Assembly (NCBI GenBank): GCA_964389675.1 | Contig: CAYMEV010000002.1 | Span: 1 to 64,000 of the forward strand | Reading direction: 5' to 3' | Length of the DNA: 64,000 bases | Source of the DNA: CAYMEV01 sp964389675 [NCBI: uncultured Candidatus Sumerlaeota bacterium] | Lineage (GTDB): Bacteria > CAYMEV01 | Part shown: positions 46,565 through 55,945 of the stretch, one piece after another | Numbering within the stretch: position 1 is the first letter of the stretch | Layout: every line of letters starts with the position of its first letter | Notes under the pieces: model-generated | Told to the model about the DNA's origin: nothing | Seen by the model: only the letters and a program-made list of their open reading frames with translations | The model's database searches: none | Translations under genes and position numbers: made by a program

Positions 46565-47362
46565 TCAGGCTTTCTTCTTCAGCCTTTTTCCGGCAGTAAA
46601 AGAGGCTATAATGATAAAGGAGATTAATGAAATTATTAAGGAAACTACTATCGGTATGTATCTGCCCGCGTAAAAAATGGGGGAAAGATGCTTAAAAAGT
46701 ATAGCCGAATACGCCCAAAGGGGTACAAGCCCATAAGCTATATCTCTGTTTTTAACTGTAAAAAATCCGGTAAGCAACACTCCTGCAAAAATGAAAAGGA
46801 TTGTAAGTACTATTTGGTATTTATTATCCGGCCCCAATCCAATGCTTACCAGGAATACCATGGTATTAGCCAGTGCAGCTACAGAAATCCATCCAAAATA
46901 GATGCTGAAAGGAAGCCTTATGAAAAAGTATTCCCTGAGGGCCAGCCCTGAACTGCTTATCTTTTCACAAATCCTCATAAGGCAGAAGAAGATAACTCCC
47001 ATTAGAATCAAAGATAAAGGTATTATCAGGTAATGCCATGCAAAGATCCATAACCCGTTTGCCAGGGAGGAGATTATGAAATATTTCCGGATTGCCGGAA
47101 GCATATCAGGGGGTATATTCTTTTCAGGTTTCCAAGCTATCCCTGACTGAAAGATGACAAAAAACAGAAGGAGAAGATAAATAAGCCCCCAGATGGAAAA
47201 GGCAAAGCCGGCAGGCGTGAAAAGGCTGGGATATTTTTCAGATATATCTCCTGTGGTGAGGTTATTGATCGGGAGTGCATTTGCGAGGATATTGACAATG
47301 ATCATGAAGATATATGCTATAACAGATGAAATAATAATTGCTGTTTTAATTGTTTTTTTCAT
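46565..47362 (-). CDS. TspO/MBR-related tryptophan-rich membrane protein
   Basis: This 265-aa protein has about seven to eight hydrophobic helices. The segment FTPAGFAFSIWGLIYLLLL matches the conserved start of TspO/MBR-related proteins, and SSLANGLWIFAWHY and FGWISVAALANT continue that pattern. It is longer than classical TspO (about 160 aa), as in the extended bacterial and eukaryotic relatives. TspO-like proteins bind porphyrins or other hydrophobic ligands; the ligand here is unknown. Confidence 0.72.
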   Translation of the reverse strand: MKKTIKTAIIISSVIAYIFMIIVNILANALPINNLTTGDISEKYPSLFTPAGFAFSIWGLIYLLLLFFVIFQSGIAWKPEKNIPPDMLPAIRKYFIISSLANGLWIFAWHYLIIPLSLILMGVIFFCLMRICEKISSSGLALREYFFIRLPFSIYFGWISVAALANTMVFLVSIGLGPDNKYQIVLTILFIFAGVLLTGFFTVKNRDIAYGLVPLWAYSAILFKHLSPIFYAGRYIPIVVSLIISLISFIIIASFTAGKRLKKKA

Positions 47363-47481
47363 TATGTGCCCATAAAATATTATTATATAGAATTCAGATA
47401 AACTTTAATATATTTAAATCCTGTAGTCAATATTTTCTCAGTGCATCAGCAGGCCAAATTTTCTATTTATATTCCATATTA

Positions 47482-48123
47482 TTAAAATATATATTTAAGT
47501 TTAACTAATAGTGATATTCCCCCCATCTGCACCTTTATATCATCATTAGAATAGTAATCTTTCAGTGAGGGTTTTACATGCGCCCACAATGTCTCAATTA
47601 GAAGAGACAGGGATTCTCCTGCCATAACATCAAGACCCGCAACGAGATGATAACCGAATGTGTCAGCCTCAGACTTGACCGTATAATCGAAATCTTCATC
47701 ATACCCTGTAAAAACGGCCATTTCATCCAGGCTTGTAAAATAATACCCGAATCCGGCCCCTGCATAAAGCTTTATCTGTTTTATCAATGGGAGACTTATC
47801 TTTCCCGTCAGCCTGACAGGGCAGGCATCAATCCCGGATGTAATCCTTATACAGCAGGGAGGGTCAGGACAGTCCCCGCCGCATTCAGTCATTTCATAAT
47901 CAGTATTGTAATACCCAATACTGCCTTCGATAGAGAACATGGAATTAACCTCATACCCACATGTAATATCTACAGCGGTTCCTGTATCGAAGCCTTTTAA
48001 GCCCTCATTATCATCATTTGGAATAAAGACACCCCCGCCAAATGATAAATATGTGCCTGCTGATATCATATTGCAGTATATAAAAAACACAGCAAAAAAG
48101 CATATTATTGTTCGAAATTTCAT
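47482..48123 (-). CDS. Outer-membrane beta-barrel protein
   Basis: This 213-aa protein has a signal peptide (MKFRTIICFFAVFFIYCNMISA) and alternating amphipathic strands (YLSFGGGVFIP, VDITCGYEV, FSIEGSIGYYN, LYAGAGFGYYF, YHLVAGLDV, LSLLIETLWAHV). It ends in VKLKYIF, with the terminal Phe recognised by the BAM machinery. A CGGDC-PDPPCC stretch around residues 80-90 suggests disulfides in an extracellular loop. It resembles eight-stranded OmpW/OmpA-barrel proteins. CAGGAGG precedes the ATG. It supports a diderm envelope. Confidence 0.8.
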   Translation of the reverse strand: MKFRTIICFFAVFFIYCNMISAGTYLSFGGGVFIPNDDNEGLKGFDTGTAVDITCGYEVNSMFSIEGSIGYYNTDYEMTECGGDCPDPPCCIRITSGIDACPVRLTGKISLPLIKQIKLYAGAGFGYYFTSLDEMAVFTGYDEDFDYTVKSEADTFGYHLVAGLDVMAGESLSLLIETLWAHVKPSLKDYYSNDDIKVQMGGISLLVKLKYIF

Positions 48124-48195
48124 ATTATGCCTCCTGTTTTATTTCTTTTAAATAATTATATATAAAGCTCCTGATGGTGTCAATAATCAGTCAGG

Positions 48196-49602
48196 TCATG
48201 ATTTTGGAGGAAGAAGCGTCCTGTCATCTCTGCTGTCCAGATCAAGTTCCGGTATGTCTTTTAAGGAAGCGCCGATTATTCCCTTTACATCCCCGTACAT
48301 GCCGACAGTGTTGATCATTATCCTTTCGATCTGCTTTTCCCTTTCCTTCCATATCTTTGTCATTGCCCTTCTTTCCTTGTCAAGCTGTTCCTGCATAAAC
48401 TTGAATGCCTCTACTATTGCTTCTACTTTCTGCCTGAATTCATGCCCGGAAAGGTACTGGTATATAGCCTCCATTTTTTCCCCCCTTCCTATCTGGGCAT
48501 TCCTGGCAAAGTGAAGTTCTATAAGATGAAACCTCAATGCCGAGGCTAACCCTACGGCACTGCTTGTACTGCATACCCAGACGCCGTCCAGGAAGCCAAA
48601 ATTTTCTATACCCTGAGGCATTGCCTGTGATAGTATTATTGCTATATCTGCCCCGATTTCCCTCTGATCCTGCTTAAGCTTTTCAATCCATTTATCGCTC
48701 CACTGCTTTGTGGATTTTGTCTCCCAGAGCAGTTTACCGCTTTCTTTCCTCGCCTGGCTGTATATTCTCTGGATGACGTCCGCACCCTTTATACCCTTTG
48801 GAACGGGTTCTATGCTATCGGCAGGAAAATTTTCAATAAGCATCTTTTCAAGGTCCAGTTCCAGCACTTCACCCTGTGTCTGCATGGAACCCTGTTCTGC
48901 TTTTCTTTTTGCCTCCTCCAGCATTTTTGTCAGATCATTGATTTTTTTATCCTTTTCGAGGCTTTTTTGCCTGTGCTCTTCGTCTATTCTGGTTGTAACT
49001 TTTTTCTCGATCTCTGCTCTTTCATTTTCAAGTTTTCTAAGCATTTCCAGTTCCAGATCTTTTTCCCTTTCTATAATTTCCCGTGTTTTTTTTCTTAGTT
49101 CAAGCTCTTTCTGTACAGATTCGCTTATCTTTCTGTCCTTTTCCTCTATCTGGTTTTTGAGGTCCTGCATATCAAACATAAGAGATTTTTCAGCCTCTAT
49201 CTTTGCTTCATCTACCTTCTTTTCAAGCATGCTTATCCTGCTGTCCTTATCAATGCTCTTTTTCTGGAATTCTTCCTGCATTTGCTTCATTATTCTGCTT
49301 TCCAGGTCCTTTTTCTCTTTTTCAATCCTCTCATCAAAATCCCTTTCAAGAGCTTTCTTCTTTTCCTCTATTTCTCTTTCCCTTTTTTTCAGGTCCAGCT
49401 CCCTTCCTTCTGCTTTCTGTATTCTGTTATCCCTTTCTTTGATCTGGTTTTTGAGGTCCTGCAGTATTAGACTATTTTCCTTTCTGATTTCAGATTCAGT
49501 TTTTTCCCGTATTTCATTTTCAATCTCCCTGACCATATCCTGTTTTAGTTGCTGTGCAAGCTCAAATTCATATCCGCATTCAGGGCATTTTATTAAAAAC
49601 AT
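48196..49602 (-). CDS. DUF2130 protein: zinc-finger-like start, long coiled coil, PD-(D/E)XK-like domain
   Basis: Start 49602 is chosen because AAAGGAG abuts the earlier ATG (49611) but lies nine bases from this one. The 468-aa protein begins with MFLIKCPECGYEFELA, a half zinc-knuckle. About residues 20-245 are a highly charged coiled coil rich in E, K and R. The C-terminal DUF2130 domain (about 255-440) has GIKGADVIQ and LLWETKSTKQWSDKW, which resembles the PD-(D/E)XK nuclease core. A DNA-end or nuclease-associated role has been suggested for such proteins but is unproven here. It is isolated on its strand. Confidence 0.82.
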   Translation of the reverse strand: MFLIKCPECGYEFELAQQLKQDMVREIENEIREKTESEIRKENSLILQDLKNQIKERDNRIQKAEGRELDLKKREREIEEKKKALERDFDERIEKEKKDLESRIMKQMQEEFQKKSIDKDSRISMLEKKVDEAKIEAEKSLMFDMQDLKNQIEEKDRKISESVQKELELRKKTREIIEREKDLELEMLRKLENERAEIEKKVTTRIDEEHRQKSLEKDKKINDLTKMLEEAKRKAEQGSMQTQGEVLELDLEKMLIENFPADSIEPVPKGIKGADVIQRIYSQARKESGKLLWETKSTKQWSDKWIEKLKQDQREIGADIAIILSQAMPQGIENFGFLDGVWVCSTSSAVGLASALRFHLIELHFARNAQIGRGEKMEAIYQYLSGHEFRQKVEAIVEAFKFMQEQLDKERRAMTKIWKEREKQIERIMINTVGMYGDVKGIIGASLKDIPELDLDSRDDRTLLPPKS

Positions 49603-49817
49603 ATTCCCCATCTCCTTTATATAAGTATCTTATTATAAAAATAGCACTCTAAATTTTTAAGTCAATCAGCAATGAATATAAGAAAAGGTAAAAGATGCAA
49701 AGCATATTTAGTTTTTTGTAAATACAGGCATTGCCTGAATAAAACTAAAACACTTCGCCTGGTTAATTCGTTTTACATATAGAATATTATAATAGTTTGC
49801 CTTGAGGAGGGTATCGC

Positions 49818-52800
49818 ATGAATTTTATAATAGAAAACAGGAAAAAGGATAAGTATTTTATCAATATTTTATTAATTATCTGGCTTTTTCTTTTTGGTTT
49901 TACCTCTATTGCTTCAGGTATAAATATTGATGATACAAGGATGATGTCGGAGCCTGCCATAAGCAACAGGCATATAGCTTTTATATATGCAGAGGATCTT
50001 TGGATTCAGGATATAAATGGAAATAGTCCCAGGAGGCTTACGATTAATGAGGGTGTTGAATCAAATCCTGTCTTTTCTCCGGATGGTAAGCTGATTGCTT
50101 TCAGTTCTGAATACAATGGAAATACAGATGTTTATATTCTGCCTGTAGAAGGTGGTATTCCTAAACGCCTTACATGGCATCCCTCAGATGATTTTGTAAT
50201 TGGATTTGTTCCGGACGGCAGCAGCGTATTATTTACATCATCCCGAATGCCGCATTATTCTCAGATCTACACAGTTCCTGTTGATGGAGGGTATCCCGCA
50301 AAGCTTGAAATACCAAACGGCTATCATGCTTCTTATTCACCGGATGGTCAATATATGGCATATACACCTACACCTGATGCTTTTACCCAATGGAAAAAAT
50401 ACAGGGGTGGTGCTGTATCCAGAATCTGGATTTTTTCCTTTGCGGATAATTCAGTTAAAGAGATATCAAAACCTGAAGGCGGGTGCAATGATACAATGCC
50501 TGTCTGGATTGATAACTGCATCTACTTTATCTCAGACAGAGAAGGGGAGTTTAATCTATATTCCTATAATATTGAAGATCATCAAATCGACAGGCTGACC
50601 AGCTTTAGAGATTTTCCAGTAATTAATATTGCAGGCAAAGGCAGTAAAATTATTCTCGAACAGGGTGGTTATCTGCATATTTATGAAATAAGATCAAAAT
50701 TGCTTAAAAGGCTTGTTATTGGTATTGCTACTGAACTTCCTGGCCTCAGGCCTGGATTTGTCAGCGGGAACAGGCATATCAGGAGTGCAGATATTTCCCC
50801 GACCGGGGCCAGGGCAGTATTTGGTTTCAGGGGTGATATTGTAACAGTTCCGGAAAAGAAGGGAGATTATCGGAATATAACAGAAACTGCTGGTATTCAT
50901 GAGAAATATCCTGCATGGTCTCCTGATGGCAAATACATTGCATATTTTACAGATTCCTCAGGTGAATATGAGCTTGCAGTGATCAGCCAGGACGGAAAGG
51001 GAAAAGCAGAAAGATTTCCGCTTGAGGGAGCTGGCTTTTATGCATTTCCCAAATGGTCACCGGACAGCAAAAGGATTGCATATACAGATAATAGCAGAAG
51101 CCTCTATATAATTGAAATTGATAATGGGAAAACAGTTAAGATATCATCGGATGAGATGTATACTCCGGGAGCATTCAGGGAAATAGCAGGATCATGGTCG
51201 CCGGATTCAAAATGGCTTTCATTTACGAAGGTTTTAAATACACACTTTAAGAAAATATATTTATATTCCGTTGACCAGGATAGATCCTTTCCTGTTACAG
51301 ACGGTTTGAGCGATGCGTCAGAACCGGTATTCGACCCTTCAGGAAAGTATCTTTTCTTTTTTGCATCTACTGATGCAGGACCGATAGTAAACTGGTTTGA
51401 CCTTTCAAATTCCAATATGACTATGACCCGCTCAATATACCTGGTGACACTGCAGAAGGAAACGCTATCACCTTTTCTGAAAGAGAGTGATGAAGAAATG
51501 CCCAGGGAGGAAAAGCGTGGCAAAGATAACGGAAATAAAGACCAGCGCGGGGAAAATGGCGATATGGATAATGAGATCAGGATTGATTTTGAGGGAATTG
51601 AGAATAGAACAGTAGCATTTCCTGTAAGTGCAGGAAGTTTCTACAACCTGGGCGTAAACAGGGAAGGAGAAATCCTGTATATATATAAATCCGATCCCTA
51701 TTCATCCGGTCTTCTCAAGATCTATGATATGAAGAAAAAGAAGGAAATTGAAATCATGGATATGGAGAATTATATCATTTCTGCGGATGGCAGGAAGCTT
51801 CTTTTTACCAGCAGTGGAAGATGGTCTGTTACGGATGCGGGGCCAAATGCAAAATCCGGTGCAGTTAACCTTAAAACAGAAGATATTCTTGTCAAGACTG
51901 AGCCTTTTTCTGAATGGAGTCAGATCCTTGATGAAGCATGGCGTATTAACCGGGATTATTTCTATGACCCAGGTATGCATGGCGCTGACTGGGAATCCAT
52001 CAAGGCAAAATACTCCCTTTTTTTACCGCACCTTACCTGCAGAAGTGACCTGACACGGCTCATAAGATGGATGTGCAGTGAGCTTTCAGTGGGCCATCAC
52101 TATACGGGGATATGGAACCCCGATAATGCGGGCCAGATAGGCATAGGCCTTCTCGGGGTTGACTATTCTGTTGAAAATGATAGATATAGGATTTCGAAGA
52201 TTTACGGGGGCCTTAACTGGGATGCAGAACTTAGATCACCGGTTACAGAACCGGGCATTAATATAAAAGAGGGAGAATATCTCCTTGCCGTGAATGGAAA
52301 AGATATAAAAGCTGACCAGAATATTTACAGCTTTTTTGAAAATACAGCAGGAAGAATTATAGAACTTACTGTTGGACCCTGCCCTGATTATAAAGACTCA
52401 AGGGTGGTAAAAGCTGTCCCTGTCAGGCAGGAGCATTCATTACGGCACCGCGACTGGGTTGAAGGCAATTTAAGGAGAGTGACTGAAGCAAGCAAGGGAA
52501 AGGTTGCCTATGTTTATGTGCCGAATACAGCTGGGCTGGGGCTTAAGTATTTTACAAGGTACTTCTTCCCGCAGGCTGACCGTAAAGCTGTTATTATCGA
52601 TGAAAGATTCAACGGAGGGGGTATGCTTGCAGATTATTACATTGATGTGTTGAGACGGCCTTACCATTGCCACTGGAATTTCAGATACGGCAATGACCTT
52701 AAGACCCCCAGCGCTTCCATACAGGGTCCAAAGGTTATGATAATTAATGAGATGGCAGTATCGGGAGGTGATTTGCTTCCATTTATGTTCAGGAAAAGCA

Positions 52801-53099
52801 GGATAGGTACCCTTGTTGGAAAAAGGACTTTTGGTGCCCTTGTCGGAATACTCGGATTCCCGGAACTGATGGACGGCGGATTTGTAACTGCTCCAAACCT
52901 GGCAATATGGACCAATGAAGGCTTTATTGTTGAGAATGCTGGAATATCACCGGACATTGAAGTTGAGCAGTGGCCGGCTGAGGTAATTAGAGGAAATGAC
53001 CCTCAGCTGGAAAAGGCAATTGAAATAGCACTTAAAAAGCTTGAGGAAGATGCAATGGCGGAACCTGTACGCCCTCCCTACCCGTTAAGGGCCAGATAG
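49818..53099 (+). CDS. Tricorn-like S41 serine protease, exported
   Basis: This 1093-aa protein has an N-terminal membrane or signal segment (about 15-36), two beta-propeller regions with TolB-like SPDGK repeats (about 45-300 and 310-520), a low-complexity charged linker near 555-585, a PDZ-like region and a C-terminal S41 protease core. Predicted catalytic residues are H760 or H761 (SVGHHYTG) and S982 (NEMAVSGGD), with a downstream acidic residue in VENAGISPDIEVE. The order propeller-propeller-PDZ-protease is that of tricorn, a peptidase of peptides released by larger proteases. GAGGAGGG precedes the ATG. The signal segment suggests a periplasmic location, unlike archaeal tricorn. Confidence 0.9.
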   Translation: MNFIIENRKKDKYFINILLIIWLFLFGFTSIASGINIDDTRMMSEPAISNRHIAFIYAEDLWIQDINGNSPRRLTINEGVESNPVFSPDGKLIAFSSEYNGNTDVYILPVEGGIPKRLTWHPSDDFVIGFVPDGSSVLFTSSRMPHYSQIYTVPVDGGYPAKLEIPNGYHASYSPDGQYMAYTPTPDAFTQWKKYRGGAVSRIWIFSFADNSVKEISKPEGGCNDTMPVWIDNCIYFISDREGEFNLYSYNIEDHQIDRLTSFRDFPVINIAGKGSKIILEQGGYLHIYEIRSKLLKRLVIGIATELPGLRPGFVSGNRHIRSADISPTGARAVFGFRGDIVTVPEKKGDYRNITETAGIHEKYPAWSPDGKYIAYFTDSSGEYELAVISQDGKGKAERFPLEGAGFYAFPKWSPDSKRIAYTDNSRSLYIIEIDNGKTVKISSDEMYTPGAFREIAGSWSPDSKWLSFTKVLNTHFKKIYLYSVDQDRSFPVTDGLSDASEPVFDPSGKYLFFFASTDAGPIVNWFDLSNSNMTMTRSIYLVTLQKETLSPFLKESDEEMPREEKRGKDNGNKDQRGENGDMDNEIRIDFEGIENRTVAFPVSAGSFYNLGVNREGEILYIYKSDPYSSGLLKIYDMKKKKEIEIMDMENYIISADGRKLLFTSSGRWSVTDAGPNAKSGAVNLKTEDILVKTEPFSEWSQILDEAWRINRDYFYDPGMHGADWESIKAKYSLFLPHLTCRSDLTRLIRWMCSELSVGHHYTGIWNPDNAGQIGIGLLGVDYSVENDRYRISKIYGGLNWDAELRSPVTEPGINIKEGEYLLAVNGKDIKADQNIYSFFENTAGRIIELTVGPCPDYKDSRVVKAVPVRQEHSLRHRDWVEGNLRRVTEASKGKVAYVYVPNTAGLGLKYFTRYFFPQADRKAVIIDERFNGGGMLADYYIDVLRRPYHCHWNFRYGNDLKTPSASIQGPKVMIINEMAVSGGDLLPFMFRKSRIGTLVGKRTFGALVGILGFPELMDGGFVTAPNLAIWTNEGFIVENAGISPDIEVEQWPAEVIRGNDPQLEKAIEIALKKLEEDAMAEPVRPPYPLRAR

Positions 53100-53275
53100 T
53101 ATTCTTCTGATTAATTTTTGTGGAATCTGCTTTAATATCATTTGTCATAAAAGAAAATTTTAGGTTATTACAGGTAAAAGCTGGATGAATTAATATATCC
53201 GGTATTTGATATATATTAACATTTAATTGTTTAACTGCTAAAATAAAAATATATAAAATTAAGAGGGAAGTTGAT

Positions 53276-53686
53276 ATGGAAGGAGTGTCCATTTTAGAGA
53301 TTGACCGGATTGAAAGGAACGATTTATTAAGACTTTATGGAGATGCAGGATGGACAAACTATACAAATGATATAATCAAGCCTTATAAAGGGGTCAGGAA
53401 TTCATTGTTAACAATGGGAGCTTTTTTAGGGAATGAACTGATAGGTTTCATCAGGGTAGTAGGCGATGGAGAAACTATTATTTATATACAGGACCTTATT
53501 GTTCACAGCAGATTTAAGAGGACAGGCATAGGGACAAAGCTTGTTAGAATGATCCTTGAGAAATACGGTCATATCCGCCATAAGGTGCTGATTACGGACA
53601 ATAGCGAAGAATCTCTGGGATTCTATAAAAGCCTGGGTTTTAAAGATGTAGCGGAATATGGTATAACTGCATTTATAAAAATATGA
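53276..53686 (+). CDS. GNAT N-acetyltransferase
   Basis: This 136-aa single-domain GNAT protein has acetyl-CoA motif FKRTGIGTKLV at about residues 81-91 and IYIQDLIVHSRF before it. The C-terminal EESLGFYKSLGFKDV is the usual GNAT ending. GAGGGA precedes the ATG by about seven bases. The substrate is unknown. It follows the tricorn-like gene on the same strand but with a gap of about 175 bp, so it is probably separately expressed. Confidence 0.82.
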   Translation: MEGVSILEIDRIERNDLLRLYGDAGWTNYTNDIIKPYKGVRNSLLTMGAFLGNELIGFIRVVGDGETIIYIQDLIVHSRFKRTGIGTKLVRMILEKYGHIRHKVLITDNSEESLGFYKSLGFKDVAEYGITAFIKI

Positions 53687-54179
53687 AGTTAAAAACAACA
53701 TAGAGCTGAATTTATCCTGAATTCTTTCCTCAAAACCAGCCTTATTATAGATTCATAATTTCATAGTTTTCCTGTAAAAATATATATCTGGCCTGATGAA
53801 TTTATTATGGAAGATGGTATTAAAGCAGGTAATATTATATATAGGCTGCCAGCGGTTTTTCACAGGGACAAGGCTTTTAAGCCTATATGTATTTTTTATC
53901 AGTGTATCTGGAGGTGAAAGATCACATAGACAGCTGTTATGGTTGTTCTTTGAGCTCTCTTTTATGTATTTTCCGTGAGCTTGGTAACACAATAAAATAC
54001 TTTCCAAAGGGTTAAAATGATATTAGAAAAGCAGAAACATGGCTTAAATATAAATATTGAGATTATGCCACAAATGCTTTAAGATAGGTTTTAATAGAGC
54101 AATAAAACGAAAGAAAGCTTAGACTGAACATTGAAATATAAAAAATTTGCGTGATCAATACATTTATGAGGAGAACTTT
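53687..54179. other. Gene-free gap of about 490 bp
   Basis: This AT-rich stretch lies between the GNAT and LAS peptidase genes. Short ORFs of about 60-84 codons exist on both strands but lack ribosome sites and recognisable sequence. I see no tRNA, hairpin-plus-U-run terminator or repeat. It may include the upstream region of the LAS peptidase gene. Confidence 0.5.
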
Positions 54180-55679
54180 ATGAAATTCAGAGAATTCGCT
54201 GCTTTTACAATGCTGATTTGTCTTTTTTGCCTGTCATTAACTGCAAATGATGGTTCTGACCGCTATCATCCTGACCGGGCAGTAGTCCTCCAGCATCTTT
54301 ACGCTCCAGTTACTAATACGGAGGGATATACTGTACTGGAAGAGGATATGGCCGGTGGTGCGGACGGTGCACCGGCATTCAGATGGGCCCGCCCTTTTAC
54401 TCTTGCAATTATACGTCTGGCAGCATGGGACACTGCTAATGAGTTTGGCGTATCACCCATTCCAATGGCATTGTTTGATATGACTACTGAATTCGCGGAT
54501 ACACCTGTAAGCAGAGAAGAAGGCAAACCCCCCCGCGGAAGGCATCCGGGAAATTCTCATGACGGGGGAATAAATATAGACCTGGGATATTATATGACCA
54601 GCTTAAAGGGCCTTTATGAAGAACCTGATTTTTCCGTTTGTGATGAGCACTATTCAGAAACAGCAAAGGATGAGGATGGAAAACCAAAAGATGCATATGA
54701 GTGCCTCGGTCCAGCAAACAGGCTTGACGAAAAAAGGCAGGCATATTTTTTCCTTCAGCTGTTCAAGATGCATATTGACCTTTTTGATTATATGCTTTTT
54801 GAATCAATCGGAGTTGATTATCATGTCAAAAAAGCTGTGCTGGAACAAATCAGGAAATGGCAGTCTGAAAGCAGATACTGTATTAATGATCAAATTATCA
54901 GGGAAATGGATACAATAATGACCTGCGCACGCTGGGAAGGATGGGCAAAATTCCATCATCATCATACCCATATACGTTTTCATGATCTTGATTCTTCGGG
55001 AGAATTCAGGCGTGTATTCGAAAAGCTTTATGAACAGGAGAGGGCTATGGAGCTTGCTGTCCAGAAGGAGCTGAACCCTGAAAAGGCTGTATTTATAAAG
55101 GCTGATCTGTATTCATACAGCCTGACGCGTTATATTGAAGCAAGCCTGTTGAGTGAAGATCCTTCCAGAATAAAAAAAGCTGAATATAGTCTTGATGAAG
55201 GAGAATGGATATCATCAGAGGAACCTGATAATAATTTCCGCTGCATGCTGGATGTACAAAAGAGGATACCTTCTCCTGAAAGGAAATTGATTCTAAGGGC
55301 AAGATATGAGACGGCTGACGGGAATTCAGAAGAGATTGTCAGGGAGATATATTCTCCTGCAGTGGATGCGCAGGCCAGGATCAGAATAGACCGTAACAAG
55401 TTCAGGACCTTTTGTGAAAAAAAAGAGGAGGGAGGCTCTTCAGTCTGGGAATGCAGGCTTGAATATCCCCAGTATTATAATTATTATATAACAGATCTCA
55501 AATATGTATTTTATATAAGAGAATTTCCTGAGAAACCTGAAAATGTCGAAGCAGACAGGACTGATAATTCCTGCAGGTTTGTCCAGAAAGAAGGGAACAC
55601 TGTTGAAATGATTGAGGCAGTCATTACTCTGACTGCTCGAATGAGGATCAGTGTCCCTGTATATATCAACATTGAATGA
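54180..55679 (+). CDS. Exported LAS-type (MepA/VanY-like) metallopeptidase with C-terminal extension
   Basis: The start at 54180 is chosen because it gives a signal peptide (MKFREFAAFTMLICLFCLSLTA) with GAGGA just upstream; a TTG 33 bases earlier has no support. The 499-aa protein has the LAS metallopeptidase zinc signature: H127-x6-D134 (SHDGGINIDLGYY) and H262-x-H264 in the run FHHHHTHIRF. Together with WAKFHHHH this points to M74 murein endopeptidase MepA-type or M15-type enzymes, which cleave peptidoglycan cross-links. The 230-residue C-terminal extension (about 270-499), predicted beta-rich, is unlike E. coli MepA and is unassigned. Confidence 0.75.
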   Translation: MKFREFAAFTMLICLFCLSLTANDGSDRYHPDRAVVLQHLYAPVTNTEGYTVLEEDMAGGADGAPAFRWARPFTLAIIRLAAWDTANEFGVSPIPMALFDMTTEFADTPVSREEGKPPRGRHPGNSHDGGINIDLGYYMTSLKGLYEEPDFSVCDEHYSETAKDEDGKPKDAYECLGPANRLDEKRQAYFFLQLFKMHIDLFDYMLFESIGVDYHVKKAVLEQIRKWQSESRYCINDQIIREMDTIMTCARWEGWAKFHHHHTHIRFHDLDSSGEFRRVFEKLYEQERAMELAVQKELNPEKAVFIKADLYSYSLTRYIEASLLSEDPSRIKKAEYSLDEGEWISSEEPDNNFRCMLDVQKRIPSPERKLILRARYETADGNSEEIVREIYSPAVDAQARIRIDRNKFRTFCEKKEEGGSSVWECRLEYPQYYNYYITDLKYVFYIREFPEKPENVEADRTDNSCRFVQKEGNTVEMIEAVITLTARMRISVPVYINIE

Positions 55680-55945
55680 TCTGCAGATCAGAATTACCGA
55701 TTTTTTAATTATCAGCTGGACTTATTCTCAAGCGGGAGCTTCTACTGGTTTGTAGATACGCTTCCTTTTTAATAAAATGACTGGACTTTTACAGGTGTTT
55801 TTCCATAAAAATTCTGGTTATGTTTATATTTATGCTGATTAATTGCAAAAGGCTGATAAAATAAATGAAACATCTTATTCGGATATTTGGTAAATTTCGA
55901 CATAGAAAAAATTTCAAGACAAAAATTTTGTAACAGGAGTCCTGC

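Noticed and set aside
48710-49624. A 304-codon open frame on the plus strand opposite the DUF2130 gene
   Set aside because: It is a Ser/Phe/Leu-rich low-complexity mirror of the charged coiled coil on the minus strand, with no ribosome site and no recognisable domain.
53753-54007. Short ORFs on both strands in the 490-bp gap before the LAS peptidase
   Set aside because: They have no ribosome sites, poor composition and no recognisable sequence.
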